A stretch of DNA of 12,241 nt, taken from the NCBI GenBank assembly GCA_023430425.1, contig JAEZAR010000107.1:1-12241 (forward strand), in the 5' to 3' direction. Shown in pieces: positions 1 through 6,608 of this stretch (the first letter of the stretch is position 1; each line of letters opens with the position of its first letter). This stretch comes from Actinomycetes bacterium (lineage in GTDB: Bacteria; Actinomycetota; Actinomycetes; Actinomycetales; Cellulomonadaceae). The translations under genes and the position numbers were made by a program. The notes below the pieces were generated by a model. The model searched no databases and was not told the DNA's origin. It saw only the letters and a list, made by a program, of their open reading frames with translations.

Positions 1-64
1 GCCCGGGGGCCGGGGGCGTCGGGCGGGCGGGCGGGCGCCGGTCAGGCCCCGCGCGCGGGAGCGG

Positions 65-514
65 TCAGTGGACCTCGCCCCGCCAGGCGCCGGTCTCCGT
101 GCCGCGGGACTCGATGAACTCCTTGAACTTGCCGAGGTCCTTCTTCACCTGCATGTCGTCGGCGCCGACCATGGCCCCCGCCTTCTCGGTGAGGGACTCG
201 GTCTCCCAGTCGATCTGCACCATGACGCGCGTCGTGTCCGCCGAGATCCGGTGGAACGTGACGACCCCCGCGTGCGTCTTGCCGTCGATGCTGCGCCAGG
301 CGACGCGCTCCTCGGGGATCTGCTCGGTGATCTCGGCGTCGAACTCGCGCTCGACCCCGCCCACGCTCGTCTTCCAGTGCGTCAGCGTGTCGGTCAGCTG
401 CTGCACCCGCTCGACACCCCCCATGAACTCGGGGAAGGACTCGAACTGGGTCCACTGGTTGTACGCCGTCGAGACGGGCACGTTGACGTCGATGGACTGC
501 TCGATGGTCGGCAT
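65..514 (-). CDS. SRPBCC (START-like) family protein
   Basis: A 149-residue protein of the SRPBCC/polyketide-cyclase-like superfamily, whose helix-grip fold usually encloses a hydrophobic ligand; the ligand here is unknown. The N-terminus TIEQSIDVNVPVSTAYNQW, the WTQFESFPEFMGGV segment (about 21-34), a central ITEQIPEERVAWRS strand (about 62-75), GVVTFHRI (83-90) and the C-terminal helix KKDLGKFKEFIESRG (about 114-128) follow the family pattern along the whole length, so it looks complete. There is no signal peptide or membrane segment, which suggests a cytoplasmic protein. The ATG at 514 is chosen because an AGGAGG Shine-Dalgarno sits 4 nt upstream; longer in-frame versions lack one. It is transcribed divergently from bldC across a 393-bp gap. 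Family membership is seen from sequence; the biochemical role is not known. Confidence 0.9.
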   Translation of the reverse strand: MPTIEQSIDVNVPVSTAYNQWTQFESFPEFMGGVERVQQLTDTLTHWKTSVGGVEREFDAEITEQIPEERVAWRSIDGKTHAGVVTFHRISADTTRVMVQIDWETESLTEKAGAMVGADDMQVKKDLGKFKEFIESRGTETGAWRGEVH

Positions 515-553
515 GTGGCCTCCTGCATCAGGGATGACGTGTGCGTCACCTCC

Positions 554-559
554 ACGGTA
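554..559 (-). promoter_or_regulatory. Candidate -10 box for the SRPBCC gene
   Basis: On the minus strand the sequence is TACCGT, fitting the actinobacterial TANNNT -10 pattern, about 40 nt upstream of the ATG at 514. No convincing -35 is visible. An inverted repeat TGACG-N4-CGTCA (535-548) lies just downstream, near the expected start of transcription, and could be an operator. Both are pattern matches only. Confidence 0.35.
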
Positions 560-812
560 GGCACGGGTTCGCGACGGCGCGCGTCGAAGCCGTCCCGGCG
601 GCCGGACGCGCGCGGCGCGGCCCCGACCACGGCGAGTCGCTGCCCGGGGAGCCGCGTCCCGGCCGGTTGCGCCACTCGGGTGACGTGGGGTCCCCCATGG
701 GTGACCTGGGCTGGTCCGGTCGAGTGATCCCGGTTGTGCCGAACGGGTGATTCTTCCCGCCCGCACCGAAGGGTCCTTTGTCGGATGTCCGGTTTTGTGG
801 CAGCCTGTCCGA

Positions 813-896
813 CGTCAGCGAAAAGGGCAAACCCACCGCGAGGTGGGGACGCAAAGCCACGGGACCCACGAGGTCGGCCGGGCGGACCGAACGACG
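813..896 (+). promoter_or_regulatory. Cyclic-di-GMP-I (GEMM-I) riboswitch upstream of bldC
   Basis: The core matches the GEMM-I aptamer (Vc2 of Vibrio cholerae) nearly base for base. A purine-rich lead-in and GGGCAAACC (825-833) come first. A perfect 6-bp stem CCCACC/GGTGGG (832-837 and 842-847) is capped by a GNRA tetraloop GCGA (838-841). GGGACGCAAAGCC (846-858) follows. A shorter second arm is CGGGACC (860-866), loop CACGA, GGTC (872-875), a GG bulge and CCG (878-880), ending in GGACCG (884-889). By alignment with Vc2, G826 corresponds to ligand-contacting G20, A853 to the intercalating A47, and C887 to C92. G rather than A at the G20 position favours c-di-GMP over cAMP-GMP. The closing stem (813-816 with 893-896) is short. 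It abuts the bldC Shine-Dalgarno GAAGGAG (896-902) and no terminator is visible, so control of translation is the likelier mode (inference). Confidence 0.85.
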
Positions 897-907
897 AAGG
901 AGCGCAG

Positions 908-1138
908 ATGTCGCCGCAGACTCCCGCCAAGGCGAACCGCACCGACACCCCCGGAGCCCTGCTCACGCCGTCCGAGGTGGCGAGCATGTTCCGGGTCGAC
1001 CCCAAGACAGTGACCCGGTGGGCGAAGGCGGGCAAGCTCTCCGCCATCCGCACCCTCGGCGGGCACCGTCGCTACAGCGAGGCCGAGGTCCGCTCGCTGC
1101 TGACGGGCATCCCGCAGCCGCGCGACACGGACTTCTGA
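908..1138 (+). CDS. bldC: BldC, small MerR-like developmental regulator
   Basis: A 76-residue DNA-binding protein. Residues 18-70, from LLTPSEVASMFRVDPKTVTRWAK through IRTLGGHRRY to LLTGIP, are almost identical to Streptomyces BldC: a winged helix-turn-helix like the DNA-binding part of MerR, with no effector or dimerisation domain. Streptomyces BldC binds direct repeats cooperatively and delays sporulation onset; in a non-sporulating relative it may control other developmental or motility genes (inference). The ATG at 908 is chosen for its strong GAAGGAG ribosome binding site (896-902, 5-nt spacing). The first 17 residues are a variable, probably disordered tail. The gene stands alone, directly behind a c-di-GMP riboswitch and before a 16-bp hairpin, so it is probably monocistronic. 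Confidence 0.95.
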   Translation: MSPQTPAKANRTDTPGALLTPSEVASMFRVDPKTVTRWAKAGKLSAIRTLGGHRRYSEAEVRSLLTGIPQPRDTDF

Positions 1139-1150
1139 GCCGGTAGGACC

Positions 1151-1185
1151 GCGTGAGCCCCCGGGCGTCGCCCGGGGGCTCACGC
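1151..1185 (+). terminator. Strong hairpin terminator after bldC
   Basis: A perfect 16-bp inverted repeat with a 3-nt loop: arm 1151-1166 (beginning GCGTGAGCC) and its exact complement at 1170-1185, starting 13 nt after the bldC stop. No U-tract follows, as is common in high-GC actinobacteria. The symmetry would let it act in both directions. Confidence 0.8.
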
Positions 1186-1253
1186 GTGCCGTCAGGGGGC
1201 CACGTGAGGAGCCGCGAGGTGCTGCGAGCGGCGGACCGACCGGCTCACGACGA

Positions 1254-1283
1254 AGCCCCGGTCACGACGTGGTGACCGGGGCT
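1254..1283 (-). terminator. Hairpin downstream of tRNA-Arg
   Basis: A perfect 12-bp inverted repeat, AGCCCCGGTCAC (1254-1265) and GTGACCGGGGCT (1272-1283), with a 6-nt loop. It begins 3 nt after the CCA end of the tRNA on the minus strand. It is probably the terminator or 3' processing hairpin of the tRNA transcript; no U-tract is present. Confidence 0.7.
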
Positions 1284-1285
1284 CG

Positions 1286-1361
1286 TGGTGCCCGAGACAG
1301 GACTCGAACCTGCGACCTTCTGCTCCGGAGGCAGACGCTCTATCCGCTGAGCTACTCGGGC
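1286..1361 (-). tRNA. tRNA-Arg (anticodon CCG)
   Basis: The minus strand folds as a complete 76-nt tRNA. The acceptor stem is GCCCGAG (from 1361) with CTCGGGC, discriminator A (1289), and an encoded CCA (1288-1286). The D arm is GCTC/GAGC, the anticodon stem TCTGC/GCAGA with loop CTCCGGA, giving anticodon CCG, which reads Arg codon CGG. The T arm is GCAGG, loop TTCGAGT, then CCTGT. CGG is an expected common codon in such a GC-rich genome. A tRNA-Arg(CCG) upstream of argS is part of the conserved actinobacterial neighbourhood; here it points away from argS. Confidence 0.97.
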
Positions 1362-1374
1362 GGGACGGGGCAGA

Positions 1375-1380
1375 ACACTA
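1375..1380 (-). promoter_or_regulatory. Candidate -10 box for tRNA-Arg
   Basis: The minus strand reads TAGTGT (TANNNT) 13 nt upstream of the mature tRNA 5' end, so transcription would start about 7 nt before the tRNA. The -35 region is GC-rich and not recognisable. The GC-rich inverted repeat GCCCGG/CCGGGC (1405-1410 and 1423-1428), just after the GntR stop, could terminate that upstream gene. Confidence 0.45.
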
Positions 1381-1432
1381 CCGCACGGGCGGGAGGCCGG
1401 CGGAGCCCGGGGACCCGGGGAGCCGGGCGGGG

Positions 1433-2098
1433 TCAGGCGACGGGCTCGTCGCCGATGAACAACGACAGGTAGTCGTCGATCTCACGCATCGCAGCCACGG
1501 GGTCGCGCTCGGCGATCGCCTCGACCAGCGACGTGTGGGCGACGTCCTGCTCCTCCGCGGGGTGCTCGAAGTTGAACCGGATGTTCGCGACGACCGCGTC
1601 GAGCAGGGTGTCGTACAGCGCGAGGAGGACCGGGTTGCCGGCGGCCTCGGCGATCCGCCGGTGCAGGTTCAGGTCGGCGTCGGTGGCGGTGTCGAGGTCG
1701 CCCGCCGCGTAGGCGGCCGCGCGGCGGTCATGGAGCTCCCGCAGCTCGGCCAGCTGGGCCTCGCTGCGCCGCTGGGCGGCAAGCCGGGCGGCCTCCACCT
1801 CGAGGCTGCGGCGCACCTCGAGGACGTCGCGCTGGTGGGCGCCCGCGATCTGGCGCCCCATCGCCGTGCCGAGCTCCGAGTCGGAGATCACGTACGTCCC
1901 GGAGCCCTGTCGCCGCTCGAGCATCCCCGCGTGGACCAGCGACTGCACGGCCTCGCGCACGGTGTTGCGCCCGACTCCGATGAGCTCGGTCAGCTCGGGC
2001 TCCGGCGGGATGCGGGTGCCGACGGCCCAGGCGCCGGAGGTGATCTGCTGGCGCAGCCGACCCACGGCCTGGTCGATGAGGTTGGTCCGCCGCGTCAT
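1433..2098 (-). CDS. FadR-type GntR family transcriptional regulator
   Basis: A 221-residue one-component regulator. Residues 8-71 form the GntR winged helix (LRQQITSGAWAVGTRIPPEPEL, then GVGRNTVREAVQSL and a RRQGSGTYV wing). Residues about 91-213 form the all-helical FCD effector domain of the FadR subfamily. Two expected metal/ligand positions are present (D142/H146 in DLNLHRRI and H188 in VAHTSLVEAI), but the usual third histidine of the last helix appears to be Ile207. The metal site is therefore changed, or the alignment is off by a turn. The ATG at 2098 is preceded by AGGAGG (2103-2108) with a 4-nt spacer. It is divergent from an MFS transporter, so it probably controls that gene and itself. 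The effector is unknown; FCD regulators often sense small organic acids. Confidence 0.92.
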   Translation of the reverse strand: MTRRTNLIDQAVGRLRQQITSGAWAVGTRIPPEPELTELIGVGRNTVREAVQSLVHAGMLERRQGSGTYVISDSELGTAMGRQIAGAHQRDVLEVRRSLEVEAARLAAQRRSEAQLAELRELHDRRAAAYAAGDLDTATDADLNLHRRIAEAAGNPVLLALYDTLLDAVVANIRFNFEHPAEEQDVAHTSLVEAIAERDPVAAMREIDDYLSLFIGDEPVA

Positions 2099-2106
2099 CC
2101 CACCTC

Positions 2107-2127
2107 CTGCGTCTCGGTGAGACGCAG
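2107..2127. promoter_or_regulatory. Candidate GntR operator (9-bp inverted repeat)
   Basis: CTGCGTCTC (2107-2115), spacer GGT, then the exact complement GAGACGCAG (2119-2127). It overlaps the outer base pairs of the GntR gene's Shine-Dalgarno and lies in the 143-bp divergent gap, the usual place for an autoregulatory GntR operator. The core GTCTC/GAGAC is more GC-rich than the typical FadR-group TGGT-N-ACCA site. It could alternatively be a leader hairpin that masks the ribosome binding site. Confidence 0.5.
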
Positions 2128-2241
2128 TCAACACCAGGCGGGCGTCCCGGCGCGACCATGGCGCACCGCACGGCCCCGGTTCGCCCACCCACCCTGCCCC
2201 GCCGCGGGCGCGGTCCGGCCGGGACGCCGGGAGGTGGGAGG

Positions 2242-3549
2242 ATGCGGCCGGTGCGAGCCGACCACCCACCGCGACCCTTCCGGGGGCGGCTGGTCGTCCT
2301 CGCGGGAGTGCTGCTCGTCGCGCTGAACCTGCGCGTCGCGGTCACCGCGGTGTCCCCGATCCTCGACCTCCTGCGCGCCGACGTGCCGTTCTCGACGACC
2401 CACGCCGGCCTCCTCGGCACCGCGCCGGTCGTCACCTTCGCGCTCTTCGGCGCGCTCGCGCCCGCCGTGGGGCGCCGGTGGGGCCTGGAGCCCGCGCTCG
2501 TCGCCGCGATGCTGGTGTCCGCGGCGGGGGAGGTCCTGCGCGCCGCCGCGCCCGACGCCGCGTGGTTCCTCGCCTGGTCGGTCGTCGCCCTGGCCGGCCT
2601 GGGGCTCGGCAACGTGCTGCTCCCGCCGCTGGTCAAGCGCTACTTCCCGGACCGGATCGGCGCGGTGACCGCCGCGTACACGGTGACGATGGCGGTGAGC
2701 ACGGCGGCCCCGCCGCTGCTGGCGGTCCCGGCCGGGCTCGCGCTCGGGTGGCGGCCGTCGCTCGGCGGGTGGGCGGTCGTCGGGGTCCTCTCGGTCGTGC
2801 CCTGGGTCGTCGTCGTCGCCCGGTCCGTGGGCGCCCGGCGGAGCCTGCGCGACGTCCTCGCCCACAGCCGCACCGACGCGGGCGCGGCGCCGCGGGACGT
2901 CCACGCCCCCGGGCAGGTGTGGCGAAGCCCCCTCGCCTGGGCGATGACCGTCACGTTCGCCATGAACACGACGAACGTCTACGTCGCCTTCGCGTGGCTG
3001 CCGGGGATGCTCACCGACGCAGGCGCCACGGCCGCCGACGCGGGCCGGTGGCTCGCCCTCTTCGGCCTGCTCGGCTTCGTCTCGGCGCTCGTCGTCCCGC
3101 CGATCACCGCGCGCGTGGGCAACCCGTGGTGGCTCGTCGTCGTCTTCGTCGGCCTGTACGTCACCGCCTACGTCGGGCTGCTGACCGACCCCGGGGGCGC
3201 GACCGGGCTCTGGGTCGCGTGCCTCGGTGTGGCCCCCGGCGCGTTCCCCCTCGTGCTCACGCTCGTCGGGCTGCGCACCCGTACGGCGTCGGGCGCCGCG
3301 AGCCTGTCCGGGTTCGTGCAGGGCTTCGGCTACGCCATCGCCGGTGCCGGGCCGTTCGCCGTGGGCGCCCTGCACGAGGCGACGGGCGGGTGGGAGCCGG
3401 TCATGCTGGCGATGCTGGGCACCGTCGCGGTCCTCGGGGTGGCGGGTGTCCTCGCCTGCCGCCCGCGCATGCTGGAGGACACCTGGGGTGCCGCCGTGGT
3501 GGCGCCGCGGCCCCGGGACGCGGTCGGGCGGGCGGGCGGGCCTGGCTAG
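2242..3549 (+). CDS. CynX/NimT-like MFS transporter
   Basis: A 435-residue inner-membrane protein of the major facilitator superfamily. Twelve hydrophobic helices can be drawn (roughly 17-36, 54-76, 84-98, 106-130, 141-164, 176-193, 229-252, 268-288, 296-314, 322-344, 355-377, 387-405), with a longer loop in the middle (194-228). The ALNLRVAVTAVSPILD motif in helix 1, GLGNVLLPPLVKRYFPDR at 120-138 and the GFVQGFGYAIAGAGP stretch at 357-371 are typical of the CynX/NimT group (cyanate and 2-nitroimidazole transport in Escherichia coli). The true substrate cannot be read from sequence. The ATG at 2242 is chosen over the one at 2158 because GGGAGGT (2229-2235) lies 6 nt upstream and the extra 28 residues are low-complexity; a GTG at 2251 is also possible. 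Its TAG stop is also the start of the argS -10 box. Confidence 0.88.
   Translation: MRPVRADHPPRPFRGRLVVLAGVLLVALNLRVAVTAVSPILDLLRADVPFSTTHAGLLGTAPVVTFALFGALAPAVGRRWGLEPALVAAMLVSAAGEVLRAAAPDAAWFLAWSVVALAGLGLGNVLLPPLVKRYFPDRIGAVTAAYTVTMAVSTAAPPLLAVPAGLALGWRPSLGGWAVVGVLSVVPWVVVVARSVGARRSLRDVLAHSRTDAGAAPRDVHAPGQVWRSPLAWAMTVTFAMNTTNVYVAFAWLPGMLTDAGATAADAGRWLALFGLLGFVSALVVPPITARVGNPWWLVVVFVGLYVTAYVGLLTDPGGATGLWVACLGVAPGAFPLVLTLVGLRTRTASGAASLSGFVQGFGYAIAGAGPFAVGALHEATGGWEPVMLAMLGTVAVLGVAGVLACRPRMLEDTWGAAVVAPRPRDAVGRAGGPG
3526..3540 (+). other. Perfect G-quadruplex motif upstream of argS
   Basis: Four GGG tracts separated by single C bases, the tightest loop class for a parallel quadruplex, on the coding strand. 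It encodes the Gly/Arg-rich tail of the MFS transporter and occupies the place where a -35 box for argS would be. An identical (GGGC)4 tract is at 21-36. Formation in the cell is untested. Confidence 0.5.
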
Positions 3550-3552
3550 GCT
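3547..3552 (+). promoter_or_regulatory. argS -10 box, leaderless promoter
   Basis: TAGGCT fits the TANNNT -10 pattern and ends 6 nt before the argS GTG (3559), so the transcript would begin at or within a base of the start codon. There is no Shine-Dalgarno before the GTG, as expected of a leaderless mRNA, a common class in actinobacteria. The first three bases are the stop codon of the upstream MFS gene. No -35 consensus is visible. Confidence 0.6.
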
Positions 3553-3558
3553 TTGCCG

Positions 3559-5241
3559 GTGACCCCCGCCGAGCTCGCCCAGTCGCTGCACGCCGTCCTG
3601 ACCGGCCTCGTCGCCGAGGGCGCCGTCCCGCTCGGACCCGCCGACGTCCCGGCCGAGGTCGCCGTCGAGCGCCCCCGCCAGCGCGAGCACGGCGACTGGG
3701 CGACCAACGTCGCGCTGCAGCTCGGCAAGCGGGCCGGGATGGCCCCGCGCGACCTCGCCGCCCTGGTGGCGGCCCGCCTCGGCCAGGTCCCGGGCATCGC
3801 GCGGGTGGACGTCGCCGGGCCCGGCTTCCTCAACATCACGCTCGACACCGCCGCCGCGGGCGCCCTCGCCCGCACGGTCGTCGAGGCGGGCGACGCCTAC
3901 GGCACCAACGCCACCCTGGCCGGTCAGCGGGTCAACCTCGAGTTCGTCTCGGCGAACCCCACGGGCCCGCTGCACATCGGCGGCGCGCGCTGGGCCGCCG
4001 TCGGCGACTCGCTCGCCCGGCTCATGACGGCGTGCGGGGCGGAGGTGACCCGCGAGTACTACTTCAACGACCACGGCTCGCAGATCGACAGGTTCGCGCG
4101 GTCGCTGCTGGCGCGGGCGCGCGGCCACCAGGCGCCCGAGGACGGCTACGCCGGCGCGTACATCGAGGAGATCGCGGCCCGGGTGGTGGCCGATGCCGCC
4201 GCGGCCGGGGAGCCCGACCCGACGACGCTGCCCGACGCCGCGGCGCAGGAGGTCTTCCGTGCCCGGGGTGTCGCCCTGATGTTCGACGAGATCAAGGCGA
4301 CGCTGCACACCTTCGGCGTCGACTTCGACGTCTACTACCACGAGGCGTCGCTGCACGAGTCGGGTGCCGTCGAGCACGCGATCGCCCGGCTGCGCGACCT
4401 GGGTCACGTCTTCGAGGCCGACGGCGCGACGTGGCTGCGCACGACCGAGTTCGGCGACGACAAGGACCGCGTGGTGGTGCGGTCGGACGGGATGCCCGCC
4501 TACATCGCCGGCGACCTCGCCTACTACCTGGACAAGCGCGAGCGCGGCTTCGACCGGGCGATCATCATCCTCGGTGCCGACCACCACGGCTACATCGGTC
4601 GCATGATGGCGATGTGCGCCGCGTTCGGCGACACCCCGTGGGTGAACCTCGAGATCCTCATCGGCCAGCTCGTCAACCTCGTCAAGGGGGGCGAGCCAGT
4701 CCGGATGGGCAAGCGGGCGGGGAACATCGTCACCATCGACGACCTCATCGAGGCCGTCGGGACGGACGCGGGGCGGTACGGCCTGGCCCGGTCGTCGGTG
4801 GACACGGCCATCGACCTGGACCTGGACCTGCTGGCGTCCCGGACCAACGACAACCCGGTCTTCTACGTGCAGTACGCGCACGCGCGCACCGCCAACGTCG
4901 CGCGGAACGCGGCCGAGCTCGGGGTGCGGCGCGAGGACGGCTTCGACCCCGCCGTCCTCGACCACCCGAGCGAGTCGGCGCTGCTCGGACGGCTGGCGGA
5001 GTTCCCCCGCGTCGTCGGGCAGGCCGCGGAGCTGCGCGAGCCGCACCGGGTCGCCCGGTACCTCGAGGAGCTCGCCGGCACGTACCACAAGTGGTACGAC
5101 CAGCAGCGGCGCGTCATCCCGTTCGGCGACGAGCCCGTCACCGACGTCAACCGGACCCGGCTGTGGCTCAACGACGCCACGCGCACGGTGCTCGCGAACG
5201 GGCTCGCCCTGCTGGGCGTGAGCGCCCCGGAGCGCATGTGA
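3559..5241 (+). CDS. argS: Arginyl-tRNA synthetase
   Basis: A 560-residue class I aminoacyl-tRNA synthetase that charges tRNA-Arg in the cytoplasm. Domains in order: the ArgS-specific N-terminal (Add-1) domain (about 1-95), the catalytic Rossmann core with [20 protein letters not shown] (HIGH signature as HIGG, 139-142), the second signature [15 protein letters not shown] (379-393), and the C-terminal DALR anticodon-binding domain from about residue 430 (FYVQYAHAR onward). The KMSK-equivalent reads MGKR, with Gly for the usual Ser; ArgS commonly deviates in this motif. The GTG at 3559 is preferred over the TTG at 3553 because it gives the family N-terminus ([10 protein letters not shown]) and fits the leaderless -10 box. 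It overlaps lysA by 4 nt, and tRNA-Arg(CCG) lies upstream beyond the GntR/MFS pair. Confidence 0.98.
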   Translation: MTPAELAQSLHAVLTGLVAEGAVPLGPADVPAEVAVERPRQREHGDWATNVALQLGKRAGMAPRDLAALVAARLGQVPGIARVDVAGPGFLNITLDTAAAGALARTVVEAGDAYGTNATLAGQRVNLEFVSANPTGPLHIGGARWAAVGDSLARLMTACGAEVTREYYFNDHGSQIDRFARSLLARARGHQAPEDGYAGAYIEEIAARVVADAAAAGEPDPTTLPDAAAQEVFRARGVALMFDEIKATLHTFGVDFDVYYHEASLHESGAVEHAIARLRDLGHVFEADGATWLRTTEFGDDKDRVVVRSDGMPAYIAGDLAYYLDKRERGFDRAIIILGADHHGYIGRMMAMCAAFGDTPWVNLEILIGQLVNLVKGGEPVRMGKRAGNIVTIDDLIEAVGTDAGRYGLARSSVDTAIDLDLDLLASRTNDNPVFYVQYAHARTANVARNAAELGVRREDGFDPAVLDHPSESALLGRLAEFPRVVGQAAELREPHRVARYLEELAGTYHKWYDQQRRVIPFGDEPVTDVNRTRLWLNDATRTVLANGLALLGVSAPERM

Positions 5242-6605
5242 CCGCCGGGCTGGCCCCGCACGTCTGGCCCGCCGGGACGCGGCGAGGGCCCGACGGCGCC
5301 GTCCGGGTGGCCGGCCTCGACCTGCGCGAGCTCGCCGCCGAGCACGGCACGCCCGCGTACGTCCTGGACGAGGCCGACTTCCGCGCCCGCGCCCGGGGAT
5401 TCCGGGAGGCCTTCGAGCAGGCCTTCGCCGCGGTGGGCACCGGCGTCGACGTGTACTACGCGGGCAAGGCGTTCCTGTCGGTGGCGGTGGCGCGCTGGGC
5501 GCACGAGGAGGGCCTGCGGATCGACACGGCCACGGGCGGCGAGCTCGCCGTCGCCCTGAGGGCCGGGGTCCCCGGGGCCGACATCGGCCTGCACGGGAAC
5601 AACAAGTCCGACGCCGAGATCGCGCGCGCGCTCGCGGCCGGCGTCGGGCGCATCGTCATCGACTCGCTGGGCGAGGTCGACCGCGTCGCCGACGCCGTCC
5701 GGGCGAGCGGGACCGAGGGTGCGGGGCGCGCGCCGGTCATGGTCCGGGTCACCACGGGCGTGCACGCCGGCGGCCACGAGTTCATCTCGACAGCGCACGA
5801 GGACCAGAAGTTCGGGCTCTCCCTCGCGGGCGGCGCGGACAGCCCCGCCGCCGTCGCCCTCCGAGCGGTCCTGGCACGGCCCGAGCTCGAGCTCGTGGGC
5901 GTGCACTCGCACATCGGGTCCCAGATTCTCGACCCGTCGGGGTTCGAGGTCGCCGCCCGCCGCGTGCTGACGCTGAGGGCCGAGCTCGCGGCGGCCACCG
6001 GGTACCTGCTCGGCGAGGTGGACCTCGGCGGCGGGTTCGGGATCGCGTACCTGCCCGGTGAGGTGCCCCTCGAGCCGGGACGGGTCGCCAAGGACCTGGC
6101 CGGCGTCGTGGCCGACGCCTGCACGGGGCTCGGCACGCCGCTGCCGCGGATCTCCGTCGAGCCGGGCCGCGCGATCGTCGGACCGACCACCCTGACCCTG
6201 TACCGGGTGGGCACCGTCAAGCCGGTGACGCTGGACGACGGCGGCACGCGCACCTACGTCTCCGTCGACGGGGGGATGAGCGACAACCTGCGTCCGGCCC
6301 TCTACGGCGCGCGGTACACCGCGGCCCTGGTGTCGCGGCAGGGGAGCGAGGGGACCGTGCCGGCGCGCGTCGTCGGGAAGCACTGCGAGAGCGGGGACGT
6401 CGTGGTGCACGACGTCGACCTGCCGGCCGACGTCGCCCCGGGGGACCTGCTCGCGGTGCCCGCGACCGGCGCCTACGGGCGGTCGATGGCCTCCAACTAC
6501 AACCACGTGCCGCGGCCCCCCGTCGTCGCCGTGCGGGACGGCGTGGCGCGCGTCGTCGTGCGCCGCGAGACCGAGGACGACCTGCTCGCGCTCGACGTCG
6601 GCTGA
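5238..6605 (+). CDS. lysA: Diaminopimelate decarboxylase
   Basis: A 455-residue PLP enzyme (fold type III, alanine-racemase-like barrel plus beta domain) that decarboxylates meso-diaminopimelate to L-lysine, the last step of lysine synthesis. Visible motifs: the PLP lysine K77 in [18 protein letters not shown]225 in [10 protein letters not shown], the phosphate-binding glycines in [10 protein letters not shown] (262-271), EPGR (308-311), and the cross-subunit catalytic C383 in [25 protein letters not shown] is also typical. Length is normal for actinobacterial LysA. The GTG start overlaps the argS stop as GTGA, with GGAG (5229-5232) 5 nt upstream, which suggests translational coupling to argS. 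The stop is 3 bp from the convergent sigma-factor stop. Confidence 0.98.
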   Translation: MTAGLAPHVWPAGTRRGPDGAVRVAGLDLRELAAEHGTPAYVLDEADFRARARGFREAFEQAFAAVGTGVDVYYAGKAFLSVAVARWAHEEGLRIDTATGGELAVALRAGVPGADIGLHGNNKSDAEIARALAAGVGRIVIDSLGEVDRVADAVRASGTEGAGRAPVMVRVTTGVHAGGHEFISTAHEDQKFGLSLAGGADSPAAVALRAVLARPELELVGVHSHIGSQILDPSGFEVAARRVLTLRAELAAATGYLLGEVDLGGGFGIAYLPGEVPLEPGRVAKDLAGVVADACTGLGTPLPRISVEPGRAIVGPTTLTLYRVGTVKPVTLDDGGTRTYVSVDGGMSDNLRPALYGARYTAALVSRQGSEGTVPARVVGKHCESGDVVVHDVDLPADVAPGDLLAVPATGAYGRSMASNYNHVPRPPVVAVRDGVARVVVRRETEDDLLALDVG

Positions 6606-6608
6606 CCG

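Larger units (their letters stand above)
515..907. other. 393-bp intergenic region with bldC control elements
   Basis: No credible gene lies here; every open frame crosses the riboswitch or lacks a ribosome binding site. It holds the SRPBCC promoter candidate near 554-559, a tandem direct repeat GGGTGAC-N-TGGG at 678-689 and 699-710 (starts 21 bp apart, about two helical turns), a third GGGTGA at 745, a GTCGGA/TCCGAC inverted repeat (780-785 and 808-813), and the riboswitch at about 813-896. I find no TANNNT box on the plus strand between 560 and 900, so the bldC promoter is not located. That may mean an alternative sigma factor. Confidence 0.6.

Noticed and set aside
1..64. GC-rich window edge with (GGGC)4 (21-36) and a CCCGCGCGCGGG palindrome (48-59), considered as a terminator for the SRPBCC gene
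   Set aside because: The palindrome gives only a 4-bp stem as RNA with no U-tract, and the G tracts are expected at some rate at this GC content. No gene is visible.
672..683. CCACTCGGGTGA as a BldD binding site, attractive because BldD is the c-di-GMP effector
   Set aside because: It is one base short of the BldD palindrome spacing and the left half differs at the outer base, so the match is too weak.
1269..1472. A 67-codon open frame antisense to tRNA-Arg, encoding RTRTCDLLLRRQTLYPLSYS
   Set aside because: This peptide is a familiar false protein made by translating the complement of a tRNA gene; it has no ribosome binding site.
2158..2241. A 28-residue longer start for the MFS transporter (ATG at 2158)
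   Set aside because: It lacks a Shine-Dalgarno, while the ATG at 2242 has a strong one, and the extra residues are low-complexity.
2128..5088. A minus-strand open frame of 986 codons opposite the MFS gene and argS
   Set aside because: It is an artefact of high GC content: Asp/Arg/Gly-rich, no domain, no ribosome binding site, and it lies over two clear genes.
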